A stretch of 38,939 bases of DNA from Rhodobacterales bacterium (GCA_030540655.1 JAUNVT010000013.1:1-38939); one strand, 5' to 3'; shown: positions 21,108 to 29,965, counted from the first letter of the stretch. Notes: a model not told the origin generated them from the sequence alone. Numbers and translations are program-made.

Positions 21108-22274
21108 ATGCGCATATCCGGAGAAACATTTCTGGCAATCTGCGCGGTCGCGCTGATCGGGCTGAACCTGCGCCCCTTTCTTGCCGGCCCCGGGCCGGTG
21201 CTGAACCGGATCGGGGCGGATACCGGGCTGGGGCCTGCGGGGCTGTCGCTGCTGTCGCTCGGGCCTTTGGGGCTGATCGGACTGGGCGCGTTTCTGGCAC
21301 CGCGTATCCAGCGGCGCATCGGCGCGCGGCGGGCGATCCTGATCGCACTGGTCTGCGTCGTGGCCGGATCGGCGGCAAGGCTGCTGCCCGGCGGCGCGGT
21401 GATGATCGTGACTGCCGCGATCTGCGGGCTGGGCGTTGCGATGATCCAGGCCGTGATGCCCGCGCTGATCCGCGAACGCTTTGCCCGGCGATACGATCTG
21501 GTGACCAGCATCTATTCGGCGTCTTTGCTGGCGGGCGGCGCGCTGGGCGCGCAGGCGGTGCCGCTGATCGCGCAGGGTTCTGGCTGGAATGCCGGTCTGG
21601 CGGCGATGGCGCTGCCTGCAGCTCTCGCGCTTGCGGTGACGCTGGGGGCGCGCAGCTTGCAGATGAGCCGCGCGGGCACGCCGGGTCCCTCCATGCTGCG
21701 GGTGATGTCGCAGCGCCGCACCTGGCACCTGATCGCCTGCTTTGGCGCACTGAACGCGAGCTATGCCACGATCATCACATGGATCGGTCCGCAATTCGAG
21801 GCGCGCGGCATTGCGTCGGCCGAAACCGGATTTCTGATCGCCGTCATGTCGATCTGGCAGGCTGCGGCCGCGCTGTTCCTTCCCCCGCTACTGTCGGCAC
21901 CGCACCGGCGGCGTGGTGCGATCCTGCTGTCGGTCGTGCTTCAGGCGGCCGGCTTCGGGCTGCTGATGCTCGGCACGGCGCCGCCACTGATCACGGTTTC
22001 GATTATGGGAACAGGGCTGGGCGGGACCTTTGCGCTGATGATTGTGGGGATTGTCGATTGCACAACAGATCGCGAGGATGCGGTGCGGCTGATGGCGGCT
22101 GTGCAGGGTGGCGGTTTCATTCTGAACGCGCTGGCGCCGCTGATCGCCGCGCTGGTTATCGGCTGGACAGGCGGGTTCTGGACAGTCTGGGCGCTGCATA
22201 TCGGGCTTCTGGTGGCGTCCGTCCCGCTGGTCATGACGATGCCGCGCAAACCGCCGACCCGCGGCATGCCATAG
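21108..22274 (+). CDS. MFS transporter, CynX/NimT (cyanate permease) type
   Basis: 388 residues with about 12 hydrophobic segments. The N-terminus (ALIGLNLRPFLAGPGPVLNRI) and the motif GAFLAPRIQRRIGARRAIL match the CynX/NimT branch of the major facilitator superfamily. The substrate cannot be read from sequence; members move cyanate, nitroimidazoles or unknown anions. ATG 21108 follows AGGAAAGG. No cyanase gene is present nearby. The gene lies alone on the plus strand between the divergent serine hydrolase and the phospholipase D gene 78 nt downstream. Confidence 0.85.
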   Translation: MRISGETFLAICAVALIGLNLRPFLAGPGPVLNRIGADTGLGPAGLSLLSLGPLGLIGLGAFLAPRIQRRIGARRAILIALVCVVAGSAARLLPGGAVMIVTAAICGLGVAMIQAVMPALIRERFARRYDLVTSIYSASLLAGGALGAQAVPLIAQGSGWNAGLAAMALPAALALAVTLGARSLQMSRAGTPGPSMLRVMSQRRTWHLIACFGALNASYATIITWIGPQFEARGIASAETGFLIAVMSIWQAAAALFLPPLLSAPHRRRGAILLSVVLQAAGFGLLMLGTAPPLITVSIMGTGLGGTFALMIVGIVDCTTDREDAVRLMAAVQGGGFILNALAPLIAALVIGWTGGFWTVWALHIGLLVASVPLVMTMPRKPPTRGMP

Positions 22275-22352
22275 TTATTGCCTCGCCACCGACGGGGCAT
22301 GCGTTTAGGGTGGCGCTTTCCATTGCGCTCCGCGGCCGACAGGACAAATGCC

Positions 22353-23897
22353 ATGCTGACCCTTCTGAAATATCTGCTGTTCAGCATCGCTTTCATTGCC
22401 GTGCTGATCGTGGTCGCCCGCCTCGTCTTTGCGCTCCCCCCGAACGTGGGCAAGTCCAGCCACGCCCTGGCACCTGCCACGGATGGCCCGCTGGCGCGCA
22501 CGATGACAAAACTCGCCGCCGATCATCCCGGCCTCAGCGGAATCGCGTCGCTGCACAACGGCGCCGATGCATTCGCTGCGAGGATGATCCTGGCGGATGC
22601 GGCCGTGTCCTCGATCGATGCGCAATATTACATCTGGCACGATGATCTGACCGGCGCTCTCCTGCTCGACGCGCTGAAGCGTGCGGCCGATCGCGGCGTA
22701 CGCGTGCGGCTGCTGCTGGACGATAACGGCACGACCGGGCTGGACGCGCAACTGGCGCAGCTGGACGCGCATCCGATGGCCGAAGTGCGCCTTTACAATC
22801 CCTTCAACCTGCGCCGGCTAAAGCTGCTGTCCTACACGTTCGACTTCTTTCGGCTCAACCGCCGGATGCACAACAAATCCTTTACCGTCGACAATCGCGT
22901 GACCATCCTTGGCGGTCGAAACGTGGGAGATGAGTATTTCGGCACAGGCGAGGTGGCGCTTTATGTCGATCTGGATGTCATGGCGCTGGGAGACATCGTG
23001 CCGCATGTCTCCGCCGATTTCGATACCTACTGGAACAGCGAACCGGTCCATCCTGCCGGTCCCATCGTCGGCGCGGCCGGGGAGGCCGATGTCATTTCGG
23101 GTCTGGTCGGGAAATTCCATGGCAGCGACCAGATGCAGACCTACGTATCCGTTCTGGCCGTCTCGGATACCGTGTCGAACCTGACCCGTGGCGCGCTGCC
23201 GCTGGAATGGACCACAGCCCTGCTGGTCAGTGACAAACCGGCCAAGGGGCAGGGGCTGGTGCGCCACAAGGACCTGCTGGTGACGCATCTAGGTGATGCC
23301 GTCGGCAGGGTGGCGCAGAAGTTTGACGGGGTTTCGCCCTATTTCGTGCCCGGCACCGAGGGCGTCGATAATTTCGCCGCGCTGGAACGCAGCGGTGTGC
23401 AGGTGCGCATGCTTACCAATTCGCTGGAGGCGACGGATGTTCTACCCGTCCATGCCGGCTATGCCAAAAGCCGCAAGGCTCTGTTGAAATCCGGCGTACG
23501 GCTTTTCGAACTGCGCCGCACCGGTGCCCCTCAGGAACAGGCGGACCGTATCGGACCTTTCGGGTCTTCCGGCTCCAGCCTTCATGCCAAGACGTTCGCG
23601 GTGGATGGCAGCCGGATCTTTGTCGGATCGTTCAATTTTGATCCTCGTTCGATCAAGCTGAACACTGAAATGGGGCTGCTCATTGACAGCGAGGCAATGG
23701 CCGGGCGGCTGCACAGCGCGTTTGATGAAGGGCTTGGCGGACTGGCATGGGAGGTCGAGAAACGGGGGGGCGATCTGGTCTGGGTCGATCCCCAGTTGCC
23801 CGGCGAGGCGCCATTGACCACTGAGCCGGGAGGCAACTTCATGCGCAATCTCGCGATTACCGTGATAGGGTGGCTGCCGGTGGAATGGCTGCTTTAG
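22353..23897 (+). CDS. Phospholipase D-superfamily protein, ClsC-like cardiolipin synthase
   Basis: 514 residues. An N-terminal membrane helix (about 5-28) precedes two PLD/HKD domains: RMHNKSFTVDNRVTILGG (His173, Lys175, Asp180) and LHAKTFAVDGSRIFVGS (His411, Lys413, Asp418). The GGRNVGDEYFG and NFDPRS continuations and overall length fit the YmdC/ClsC cardiolipin synthase branch, which joins phosphatidyl groups from PE and PG. Both HKD motifs are intact, so the enzyme should be active, at the inner membrane facing the periplasm. It ends 4 nt from the convergent end of the nor operon. E. coli ClsC needs the partner YmdB; no homolog is adjacent. Confidence 0.85.
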   Translation: MLTLLKYLLFSIAFIAVLIVVARLVFALPPNVGKSSHALAPATDGPLARTMTKLAADHPGLSGIASLHNGADAFAARMILADAAVSSIDAQYYIWHDDLTGALLLDALKRAADRGVRVRLLLDDNGTTGLDAQLAQLDAHPMAEVRLYNPFNLRRLKLLSYTFDFFRLNRRMHNKSFTVDNRVTILGGRNVGDEYFGTGEVALYVDLDVMALGDIVPHVSADFDTYWNSEPVHPAGPIVGAAGEADVISGLVGKFHGSDQMQTYVSVLAVSDTVSNLTRGALPLEWTTALLVSDKPAKGQGLVRHKDLLVTHLGDAVGRVAQKFDGVSPYFVPGTEGVDNFAALERSGVQVRMLTNSLEATDVLPVHAGYAKSRKALLKSGVRLFELRRTGAPQEQADRIGPFGSSGSSLHAKTFAVDGSRIFVGSFNFDPRSIKLNTEMGLLIDSEAMAGRLHSAFDEGLGGLAWEVEKRGGDLVWVDPQLPGEAPLTTEPGGNFMRNLAITVIGWLPVEWLL

Positions 23898-23901
23898 GTG
23901 G

Positions 23902-24165
23902 TTATTCGGCGCGGTCCGCTTCGGCATCGGCGCGGTCCATGAGGTTCCGGATATGGCGCGCGAAGGCCCAGGTGGCAGGCACGCCCAGGACGGCGCCGCC
24001 GATCACTGCCGTCTCGGGCGACATGACGTCAATATCGAACCAGGTTCCGATCAGCGCAGCGAAATAAAGATTGATCGCCATCGCTCCTGCACCGAAAGGA
24101 TAAAGCGCCAGCGTCAGCGCCCCCATCCCCCAGCCGCGCCTTTCCGTTATTGGCGCCTCTGTCAT
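23902..24165 (-). CDS. Small two-helix membrane protein, last gene of the nor operon
   Basis: 87 residues with two hydrophobic helices (about 17-39, ALTLALYPFGAGAMAINLYF, and 50-65) and a charged C-terminus (RNLMDRADAEADRAE). Its ATG overlaps the stop of the preceding 58-residue gene (ATGA), so it belongs to the norCBQD transcript. In other denitrifiers the genes after norD encode small membrane proteins (norE/norF, or nnrT in Rhodobacter) needed for full NO reductase activity. This protein is too short for NorE and about the size of NorF, but I cannot confirm homology. Role in NorCB maturation or stability is inferred from position. Confidence 0.7.
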   Translation of the reverse strand: MTEAPITERRGWGMGALTLALYPFGAGAMAINLYFAALIGTWFDIDVMSPETAVIGGAVLGVPATWAFARHIRNLMDRADAEADRAE

Positions 24166-24338
24166 CGGCGCCGCACCAGCACATGCACAGCCACAAGCGC
24201 CACCAGCAGGCCCAGGGAGGCTGCCAGGAACCACCATTCTGCGGTGGCCGACTGCGCCTGCGGGATCGGCCGTTGAAACGCTTCGGCCAGCGCCCCGGTG
24301 GGCAATATCAGGGCCAGTATGGCAAAAATGCGAGTCAT
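24162..24338 (-). CDS. 58-residue membrane micro-protein downstream of norD
   Basis: A short open frame, MTRIFAILALILPTGALA then EAFQRPIPQAQS and a second hydrophobic helix (WWFLAASLGLLVALVAVHV) ending in VRRR. The N-terminus looks like a signal peptide with cleavage after Ala18, leaving a single-span protein with a short periplasmic part. The ATG lies 1 nt beyond the norD stop with AGGAGA correctly spaced, and the stop overlaps the ATG of the next gene. This tight coupling on both sides is strong evidence that it is translated. No characterised homolog is recognised; an assembly or stability factor for NO reductase is plausible. Confidence 0.7.
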   Translation of the reverse strand: MTRIFAILALILPTGALAEAFQRPIPQAQSATAEWWFLAASLGLLVALVAVHVLVRRR

Positions 24339-24339
24339 G

Positions 24340-26238
24340 TCATGTCTCCTGCGTCAGTGTACGGTAAATATCTGGAAGAACGCGGGTCAGTCTTTCGGGA
24401 CGGGGGAGCAGATGGAACCCCCCGCGCCCGAATATGCGGGCAAACCAGTCCTGCCCGTCTGCATCCACGACGACACCGTGCACCGCTTGTCCCGCCCGGC
24501 GAGCCTCGGCCACCGCCATGTGGCTGTCCTCGATGCCATGCGTGCCCTCGTAATGGTCCAGATCGTTGGGCTTGCCATCGGTCAGCACGATCAGCAATTT
24601 GCGCGCGGCCGTCTCCTCGGCCAGTTGCGCGCTGACATGGCGGATTGCGGCGCCGAGGCGGGTGTAATGGCCGGGCTTCAGCGCGCAGATATTGTCGGTC
24701 ACTTCCCGGCTCATCTTCTGGTCGAACCGTTTACAGCGCGTCAGAAACACCCGGTCGCGGCGCAGGGACGAAAACCCCCAGATGCCCAGACGGTCCCCGG
24801 CTGCATCAATCCCTCCCGCCAGCGCCGCCAGCGCATCGCGCGCCACGTCAATCACGCTGATGTCCCCCACGACCGATTCGGTGGACCGAGATGTATCGAT
24901 CAGAAATGCGACCACCAGATCCCGCGAGGTCTGTCGCGAGGCTTGAAACACCCGGTCATCGCAGCGCCCGGTCGCGCGCAGATCGATCTGTGCGGCAATG
25001 GCGGCGTCCAGATCCAGCTCGGACCCGTCGATCTGGCGGGGTTGCAGGATACGGCGCGGGCGCAGCATTTCGAACTGGCGGCGCACTTCCTCGATCCGTT
25101 TGGCATTCGGAACAAAGGCATTGGTGGGGTCCGGAACCGCGTCGGCCTCCAGCACGCGGCAATGATCCTGCATATAGCTGCGCGAGCGATGATTCCATTC
25201 AGGATAGGTAACCGGTGCGGACAGCCTTTCGTGATCGGCATCCGACGGTGACAGATCCAGATGCAGCCGCAGGCGCGTTGCAGCGCGCCGGTCATTCTTG
25301 GACAGGGTGATCTCATCCTGATCATCGGCGGCCTTCTGGGCGTTCTCGTCATCATCATCATGGATGGAACGGTTCAGGTTCATCGATTCCACCCATGAGA
25401 GGATGGATTCGAATCGGTGCAGGATGAAGCTGTCCTTGCGGTTGGCCTGCTCGCGATCCTTTCGCGCGCCCAGCTTGCGCTTTGTCATCTGCGCGGCGGC
25501 GGGCACTTCGCCCGGATCCGCCTCGTGTTCATCCGCTGCGGCGCCCTGTCCCGCCGGTGTAAACTCCAGCCAGATCGGCACTGCCGCATATGTCATGTGA
25601 CCGGGAACAGTCTCGGCGAAGGCCGGATCCGGCAATTTCTCGCCCGCCAGGCCCGCGCGGACAGCCGCTTCTATTGTTTTTTCGGCACCGGGCAGGCGCG
25701 TGCGCGGGCGCGTCGCCAAGGCATGCGCCGCCATTTCCTCGTGCCGCGCGCGCAGACCGGGACATGCGGCCAGGACCGCACGGGAGGCGGCGATATTGGC
25801 GCGGATCATTGCAAGATCGCGCGCTGGCCCATCCAGCTCCCCGGCGGCAAGGGCCTCTTCACCGGCAAGCGCCGCCATGGCCACAAGCCAGAAATACGCG
25901 CCGCGGTTCAGAGCGTGGGTCGGAAATACGTCGATTACCGGCGGCAGGCGCAAACGTTCGCCATCAAATGCCGGGATATAAATCTTGTCCCGCTCGGCTG
26001 CCAGCTTGCGCGCTGCGGCGCGGCGATTGCGCGTGACCGAGGCGGCAACTTCGGACAGCTCCACCCCCGGCGGGCCGCCAAGCGCACGGAACATCATCGT
26101 CAGGCTGGGGCGCACCGCATCGAGCGATGCCGCCTGATCCGGGAAACTCGGCGCCGCGCCGATGCCCACGGCATAATCATGCCACAGGTTGCCGACCGTC
26201 TCTTCGGGGTCCATCAGATCGAGAGGACGCAGCGCCAT
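24340..26238 (-). CDS. norD: NorD, nitric oxide reductase activation protein
   Basis: 632 residues. The C-terminal von Willebrand factor A domain has an intact MIDAS: FLIDTSRSTES (DxSxS), followed by LIVLTDGKPNDLDHYEG. The long N-terminal helical region and an acidic DDDDE linker near the middle are typical of NorD/CbbO proteins. NorD partners with the AAA+ ATPase NorQ in a MoxR/VWA-type complex needed to activate NorCB, probably by inserting the non-haem iron. It begins 6 nt after norQ and is followed 1 nt later by a micro-protein gene. Full-length and intact. Confidence 0.93.
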   Translation of the reverse strand: MALRPLDLMDPEETVGNLWHDYAVGIGAAPSFPDQAASLDAVRPSLTMMFRALGGPPGVELSEVAASVTRNRRAAARKLAAERDKIYIPAFDGERLRLPPVIDVFPTHALNRGAYFWLVAMAALAGEEALAAGELDGPARDLAMIRANIAASRAVLAACPGLRARHEEMAAHALATRPRTRLPGAEKTIEAAVRAGLAGEKLPDPAFAETVPGHMTYAAVPIWLEFTPAGQGAAADEHEADPGEVPAAAQMTKRKLGARKDREQANRKDSFILHRFESILSWVESMNLNRSIHDDDDENAQKAADDQDEITLSKNDRRAATRLRLHLDLSPSDADHERLSAPVTYPEWNHRSRSYMQDHCRVLEADAVPDPTNAFVPNAKRIEEVRRQFEMLRPRRILQPRQIDGSELDLDAAIAAQIDLRATGRCDDRVFQASRQTSRDLVVAFLIDTSRSTESVVGDISVIDVARDALAALAGGIDAAGDRLGIWGFSSLRRDRVFLTRCKRFDQKMSREVTDNICALKPGHYTRLGAAIRHVSAQLAEETAARKLLIVLTDGKPNDLDHYEGTHGIEDSHMAVAEARRAGQAVHGVVVDADGQDWFARIFGRGGFHLLPRPERLTRVLPDIYRTLTQET

Positions 26239-26244
26239 GCCAGA

Positions 26245-27045
26245 TTACCCGTAAACCGTTGCGACCAGATCGCGCAACGCGGTCTGCACGTCATCATCAT
26301 CGGTCAAGGGCTCGATCACGGCCGCTTCCAGCGCCTTGTCCACCCCCATGCCGCCCGCCATCAAAGTGGCCGCGTAGATCAGAAGCCGTGTGGATACACC
26401 CTCCTCCAGATCCATACCGGACAGGTTGCGGATATGCCCGCCAAGACGGACCAGCGGCGCAACACGGGCTGCATCCAGCCCACTTTCCTCGACAATCACG
26501 CGGGTTTCCGTTTCAGGATCGGGAAAACCGAAGGTGATGGACAGGAACCGCTGGCGGGTGGACGGCTTCATCCGCTTCAGCACGTTCTGATAGCCGGGGT
26601 TATAGCTGGCGATCAGCATGAAGCCCGGGGGAGCAGTCAGTTCTTCGCCGGTGCGGTCGATCATCAGGGTGCGGCGGTTATCGGTCAGCGGATGCAGCAC
26701 CACGGCCACGTCCTTGCGCGCCTCCACCACCTCGTCAAGATAGCAGATAGCGCCCTCGCGCACGGCGCGGGTCAAGGGGCCATCGACCCATTCGGTTTCT
26801 CCGCCGCGCAGCAGGTAACGGCCGATCAGATCGGCCGCGGTCAGATCGTCATGGCAGGCCACCGTATAAAGCCGCCTGCCCGAACGCGCCGCCATATGTT
26901 CGACGAAACGCGTTTTTCCGCAGCCGGTCGGCCCCTTCAGAAGAAGGGGCAGACCGTTTTTGTGAGCCGCCTCGAACAGGGCGCATTCATTGCCCGTCTC
27001 GGCGTAATAGGGAGCGCTTTTCGGCGCACCTGCATGGACATTCAT
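26245..27045 (-). CDS. norQ: NorQ, AAA+ MoxR-type ATPase for NO reductase maturation
   Basis: 266 residues. Walker A is LLLKGPTGCGKTRFVEH near residue 35, Walker B is AICYLDEVVEARKD, and sensor 1 is FMLIASYNPGYQN. It forms a chaperone complex with NorD to activate cytochrome c-dependent NO reductase. The frame also opens with GTG 27051 and ATG 27048, the latter giving ATGA overlap with norB; I chose ATG 27045 because GGGAG lies 6-7 nt upstream of it. The difference is one or two residues. Confidence 0.93.
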   Translation of the reverse strand: MNVHAGAPKSAPYYAETGNECALFEAAHKNGLPLLLKGPTGCGKTRFVEHMAARSGRRLYTVACHDDLTAADLIGRYLLRGGETEWVDGPLTRAVREGAICYLDEVVEARKDVAVVLHPLTDNRRTLMIDRTGEELTAPPGFMLIASYNPGYQNVLKRMKPSTRQRFLSITFGFPDPETETRVIVEESGLDAARVAPLVRLGGHIRNLSGMDLEEGVSTRLLIYAATLMAGGMGVDKALEAAVIEPLTDDDDVQTALRDLVATVYG

Positions 27046-27047
27046 CA

Positions 27048-28418
27048 TCACTCTCCCGGCAACGGCGCCGATTGGTCGGGCGCAGGATTGGCCGCACCCG
27101 GCTTCACCACTTCACGCCGGCGCACCACGAGTATCGAGTAGATGAACAGCAGCGCACCTGCCACCACGAAAGTTCCCGATACAAAGCGCATCACGAAGAA
27201 CAGCCCCAGCTCGTCCTGGACTTCCATATAATAGGTGCCCAGCACCCTTTGCATATGCGTCTGAATGACGCCCGCAAAGGTGAGGGTGAAGGTCATGAAC
27301 GCCATGCCACCCGTCATCAGCCAGAAAGAGCCCATGTTCAGCACCTGATTATAAGGCTCGCGCCCCCGCAGCAGCGGCATCGCATAGCTCATGATCGCCA
27401 GGTTGATCGCTACATAGGCACCATAGAAGGCGAGGTGTCCGTGGGCTGCGGTGATCTGGGTGCCGTGGCTGTAGAAGTTCACCCCGTGCATGTTGTGAAG
27501 CACGCCCCATACACCCGCGCCGAAAAAGGCGATCGTGGCCGAACCAAGGGACCACAACAGCGCGGCCTTGTTGGGATGGTTGCGGCGGCCCTTCCAGACC
27601 ATGATGAACGCAAAGGACATCATGAGGAAGAAGGGGACGATTTCAAGTGCGCCGAAGATGCTGCCGATCCACTTCCAATAGCCGGGCGTGCCGATCCAGA
27701 AATAGTGGTGTCCGGTGCCAAGGATGCCGGTGAAGAGCGCGGTGGCGACAATGACATAGAGCCATTTCTCGATCACTTCGCGGTCCACGCCGGTCAGCTT
27801 GAGCAACAGGAACGCGAGGATGGCCGCCATGACCAGTTCCCACGTGGCCTCAACCCACAGATGCACGACGAACCACCAGTAGAGCTTGTCAAGACTGAGG
27901 TTCACAGGGTTGATGAAGGCAAAGATCCACAGAAGCGACAACAGCCAGAGACCCATGAGCAGCACGCCGGTAATTGCCGTCTTGCGTCCCGCCAGCACCG
28001 TCATCGTGATGTTGATGAGGAAGATGACAGCCGCGACCAGGATCCCGAACTTCACCCACAAGGGCTGCTCCAGAAATTCGCGCCCCTCATGGATACCCAT
28101 CAGATAGCCTATGACCGCGCCCAATGTGCCGATCATCATCAGCGCGAGCTGGATATAGGCTAGCTTGGGCGACCATATCTCACGTTCCGATTCCTCGGGA
28201 ATCATGAAATAGGCGGCCCCGAAAAAGCCCAGCAAAAGCCAGACGATCAGCGCGTTGGTATGGATCATGCGGATGATGTGAAACGGAAACGTCTCGGCGA
28301 GAAAATTTGGCTGGACATAGATCCAGCCGATGGTCAGCCCGCCCAGTACCTGCACCGCGAACAATGCAAGGGCGCACAGAAAATAGGCGTAGGCGATCTT
28401 TTGTGTTTGATATTTCAT
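27048..28418 (-). CDS. norB: Nitric oxide reductase large subunit (cNor, cytochrome b)
   Basis: 456 residues and about 12 membrane helices, typical of the short-chain, cytochrome c-dependent NorB without the N-terminal extension of quinol-type qNor. Metal ligands are visible: HIIRMIHTNA (low-spin haem), HLWVEATWE (His plus Glu for FeB), GTGHHYFW (two His for FeB) and AAHGHLAFYGAY (the two haem histidines). It reduces 2 NO to N2O with electrons from NorC in the cytoplasmic membrane. It starts 12 nt after norC. Confidence 0.97.
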   Translation of the reverse strand: MKYQTQKIAYAYFLCALALFAVQVLGGLTIGWIYVQPNFLAETFPFHIIRMIHTNALIVWLLLGFFGAAYFMIPEESEREIWSPKLAYIQLALMMIGTLGAVIGYLMGIHEGREFLEQPLWVKFGILVAAVIFLINITMTVLAGRKTAITGVLLMGLWLLSLLWIFAFINPVNLSLDKLYWWFVVHLWVEATWELVMAAILAFLLLKLTGVDREVIEKWLYVIVATALFTGILGTGHHYFWIGTPGYWKWIGSIFGALEIVPFFLMMSFAFIMVWKGRRNHPNKAALLWSLGSATIAFFGAGVWGVLHNMHGVNFYSHGTQITAAHGHLAFYGAYVAINLAIMSYAMPLLRGREPYNQVLNMGSFWLMTGGMAFMTFTLTFAGVIQTHMQRVLGTYYMEVQDELGLFFVMRFVSGTFVVAGALLFIYSILVVRRREVVKPGAANPAPDQSAPLPGE

Positions 28419-28430
28419 GTATCTGTCTCC

Positions 28431-28883
28431 TTAGCCCGCATCATTGGGCGGCCAGCCCTGCAAATCGGTCTGATTGGCCCAACGAAGGAATTCCGCAAGC
28501 CCGCGCTTGTCTTCATCGGTCATCACGAAATGAGGCATCTGGCGGCGGCCCTCGATGCCGCTGGGCTGGGCTTCGATCCAGGCATCCAGAATCTCGTATG
28601 CGCCCTCAGGATCGTCCTGCACGCCCCAGCGCGTCATCACGTTGCCCAGTTCGGGAGCGAAATAGGCACCCTCGCCATGCAGCGTGTGACAGTTGATGCA
28701 GCTGTTGCGTTCCCACACTTCCTTGCCATGGGCGACCTCGGCGGTCAGTGGAGCACCGGCGGTGGATTGATGGGTGATGTAGTAGTGACTGTGCACGACG
28801 AGCGCAACAAAAACGATGACGAAAAAGATCGATCCGCCATAGAAGATGTTGCGTGCCCGCGACTTTGTCAGGAATTCGGCCAT
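28431..28883 (-). CDS. norC: Nitric oxide reductase small subunit (cytochrome c)
   Basis: 150 residues, the normal size. An N-terminal anchor helix (about 12-30) is followed by a periplasmic c-type cytochrome with one CxxCH site (Cys62-Ile-Asn-Cys65-His66). RRQMPHFVMTDED supplies the Met axial ligand and is typical of NorC. It delivers electrons from periplasmic cytochrome c or cupredoxin to NorB. First gene of the norCBQD operon; ATG 28883 is preceded by GGGAGG. An Fnr/Nnr-type box and a matching -10 lie in the leader, which fits control by NO or low oxygen. Confidence 0.96.
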   Translation of the reverse strand: MAEFLTKSRARNIFYGGSIFFVIVFVALVVHSHYYITHQSTAGAPLTAEVAHGKEVWERNSCINCHTLHGEGAYFAPELGNVMTRWGVQDDPEGAYEILDAWIEAQPSGIEGRRQMPHFVMTDEDKRGLAEFLRWANQTDLQGWPPNDAG

Positions 28884-28917
28884 GCGCGGGCCTCCCTTTG
28901 CGGTTGAAACTGTGAGC

Positions 28918-28959
28918 ACGTTAGGCCACCGGGCCAGTCCGGAGTTTGCTCCAAGACAA
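28918..28959 (-). promoter_or_regulatory. norC promoter with an Fnr/NnrR-type box
   Basis: TTGCTCCAAGACAA (28946-28959, part of a TTTG...CAAA dyad) has the TTG-N8-CAA frame of Crp/Fnr-family sites for NO/O2 regulators. On the minus strand a -10-like TAACGT lies at 28923-28918. A start near 28911 would place the box centre at about -41.5, the class II activator position, about 28 nt ahead of the norC ATG. The Crp/Fnr regulator at 29218-29919 is the likely ligand. Confidence 0.6.
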
Positions 28960-29042
28960 AGTTATCGGTGATCAGCCGTGCCACGCTTGGTGGGTTGCAG
29001 CCACTCGAGCCTACAGACATCCCCAATGACGGGCAAGGATAC

Positions 29043-29249
29043 ATGGACCAATCTGTGTCGCAGATAATGACGATCTGGCCCCAGACCATCGCGGTTTTCC
29101 TGCGGCACCGGATGCATTGCGTCGGGTGCCACGTCGCGCGGTTCCATACCATTTCCGATGTCTGCGCGGTATACCGTCTGGACGAGGACGCTTTCCGCGA
29201 TGAATTGCAATGCGCGATCAATGCTTCGCCGCAGGCTCGGCCAGAATGA
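29043..29249 (+). CDS. DUF1858 / hybrid-cluster-associated redox disulfide protein
   Basis: 68 residues. MDQSVSQIMTIWPQTIAVF followed by MHCVGCHVA (Cys26-x2-Cys29) and DVCAVYRLDEDAFRDEL matches the small DUF1858 family, which carries a redox-active cysteine pair and is often found with hybrid cluster protein or nitrogen-oxide genes. It is divergent from norC (159-nt gap) and overlaps the 3' end of the convergent Crp/Fnr gene by 32 nt. ATG 29043 follows AAGGAT. The biochemical role is unknown; NO- or nitrite-linked redox or metal handling is inferred. Confidence 0.8.
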   Translation: MDQSVSQIMTIWPQTIAVFLRHRMHCVGCHVARFHTISDVCAVYRLDEDAFRDELQCAINASPQARPE

Positions 29250-29919
29250 CCAGCTGATGGGGCTGGCACACCATGATCCGCTTGCGTCTGCTTTCAACGA
29301 TGCCGCGCTTTTCCCACGCGCTCAGCAGGCGGCTGACCGTGTGCAGGGTGGTGCCGGTCATATCCGAAAGATCCTGCCGCGTGATGGGAAAACCGATCTC
29401 GATCCCCGCGCCGCTGCGCCTGCCCATCTGGTTGATCAGGCGCAGGAGTGCATTCGCCACGCGCTGTTCCACCTGCTGGGTCGCCATTTCAACCACGTGA
29501 TCGTGCAACTGCCTCATCCGCTCGCCCACCGTGCGATAGACGACCGAGGAGAAGCCGGGATACCTGATGCTGAAATCCGGCCAATGCCGCTGCGACCAGG
29601 ACAGCACCACCGCCTCGGACGCGGCGACCGCGCTGGCCGGGAAATGCGTCAGCCCCAGCGCGAGCGCGATTCCGAAAAGCTGTCCTGCAGGGATGTGCAT
29701 CACCGTGACCTGTTCACCCTCGGGCGTGACGCGGCCGACGCGGATATACCCGTCCAGCAGAAGATAGAACCGGTCCGCTTCGGCGCCCTCGTGGAACACC
29801 GTCTCGCCGGTCTCGAACCGATGCGTTGTCGCGTGGTTCAGGATATCGCGTATCTGCGGCCGCTCGAGCCCCGCAAACGGATCCAGCGGTGACAGCAGAC
29901 TTTCGTCAAGTTTATTCAC
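29218..29919 (-). CDS. Crp/Fnr-family regulator, NnrR/DNR type
   Basis: 233 residues. An N-terminal cyclic-nucleotide-binding-like barrel (FETGETVFHEGAEADRFYLLL...GRVTPEGEQVTVMHIPAGQLFG), a long dimer helix and a winged helix-turn-helix (ITRQDLSDMTGTTLHTVSRLLSAWEKRGIV). The N-terminal cysteines of Fnr are absent and only one Cys occurs, near the C-terminus, so it is not an Fe-S oxygen sensor. The TTLHTVSR recognition helix and the genomic setting fit NO-responsive NnrR or DNR. It starts at GTG 29919, 46 nt after nnrU. Predicted to activate nor and perhaps nnrS/nnrU through TTG-N8-CAA boxes. Confidence 0.85.
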   Translation of the reverse strand: MNKLDESLLSPLDPFAGLERPQIRDILNHATTHRFETGETVFHEGAEADRFYLLLDGYIRVGRVTPEGEQVTVMHIPAGQLFGIALALGLTHFPASAVAASEAVVLSWSQRHWPDFSIRYPGFSSVVYRTVGERMRQLHDHVVEMATQQVEQRVANALLRLINQMGRRSGAGIEIGFPITRQDLSDMTGTTLHTVSRLLSAWEKRGIVESRRKRIMVCQPHQLVILAEPAAKH

Positions 29920-29965
29920 GACGTTTCATTCTCCAGCTCCTGCGTCCAGCACATGCCAGGGCGGC

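Noticed and set aside
29218-29919. Classical oxygen-sensing Fnr
   Set aside because: The N-terminal cluster cysteines are missing; the sequence and context favour an NnrR/DNR-type NO regulator.
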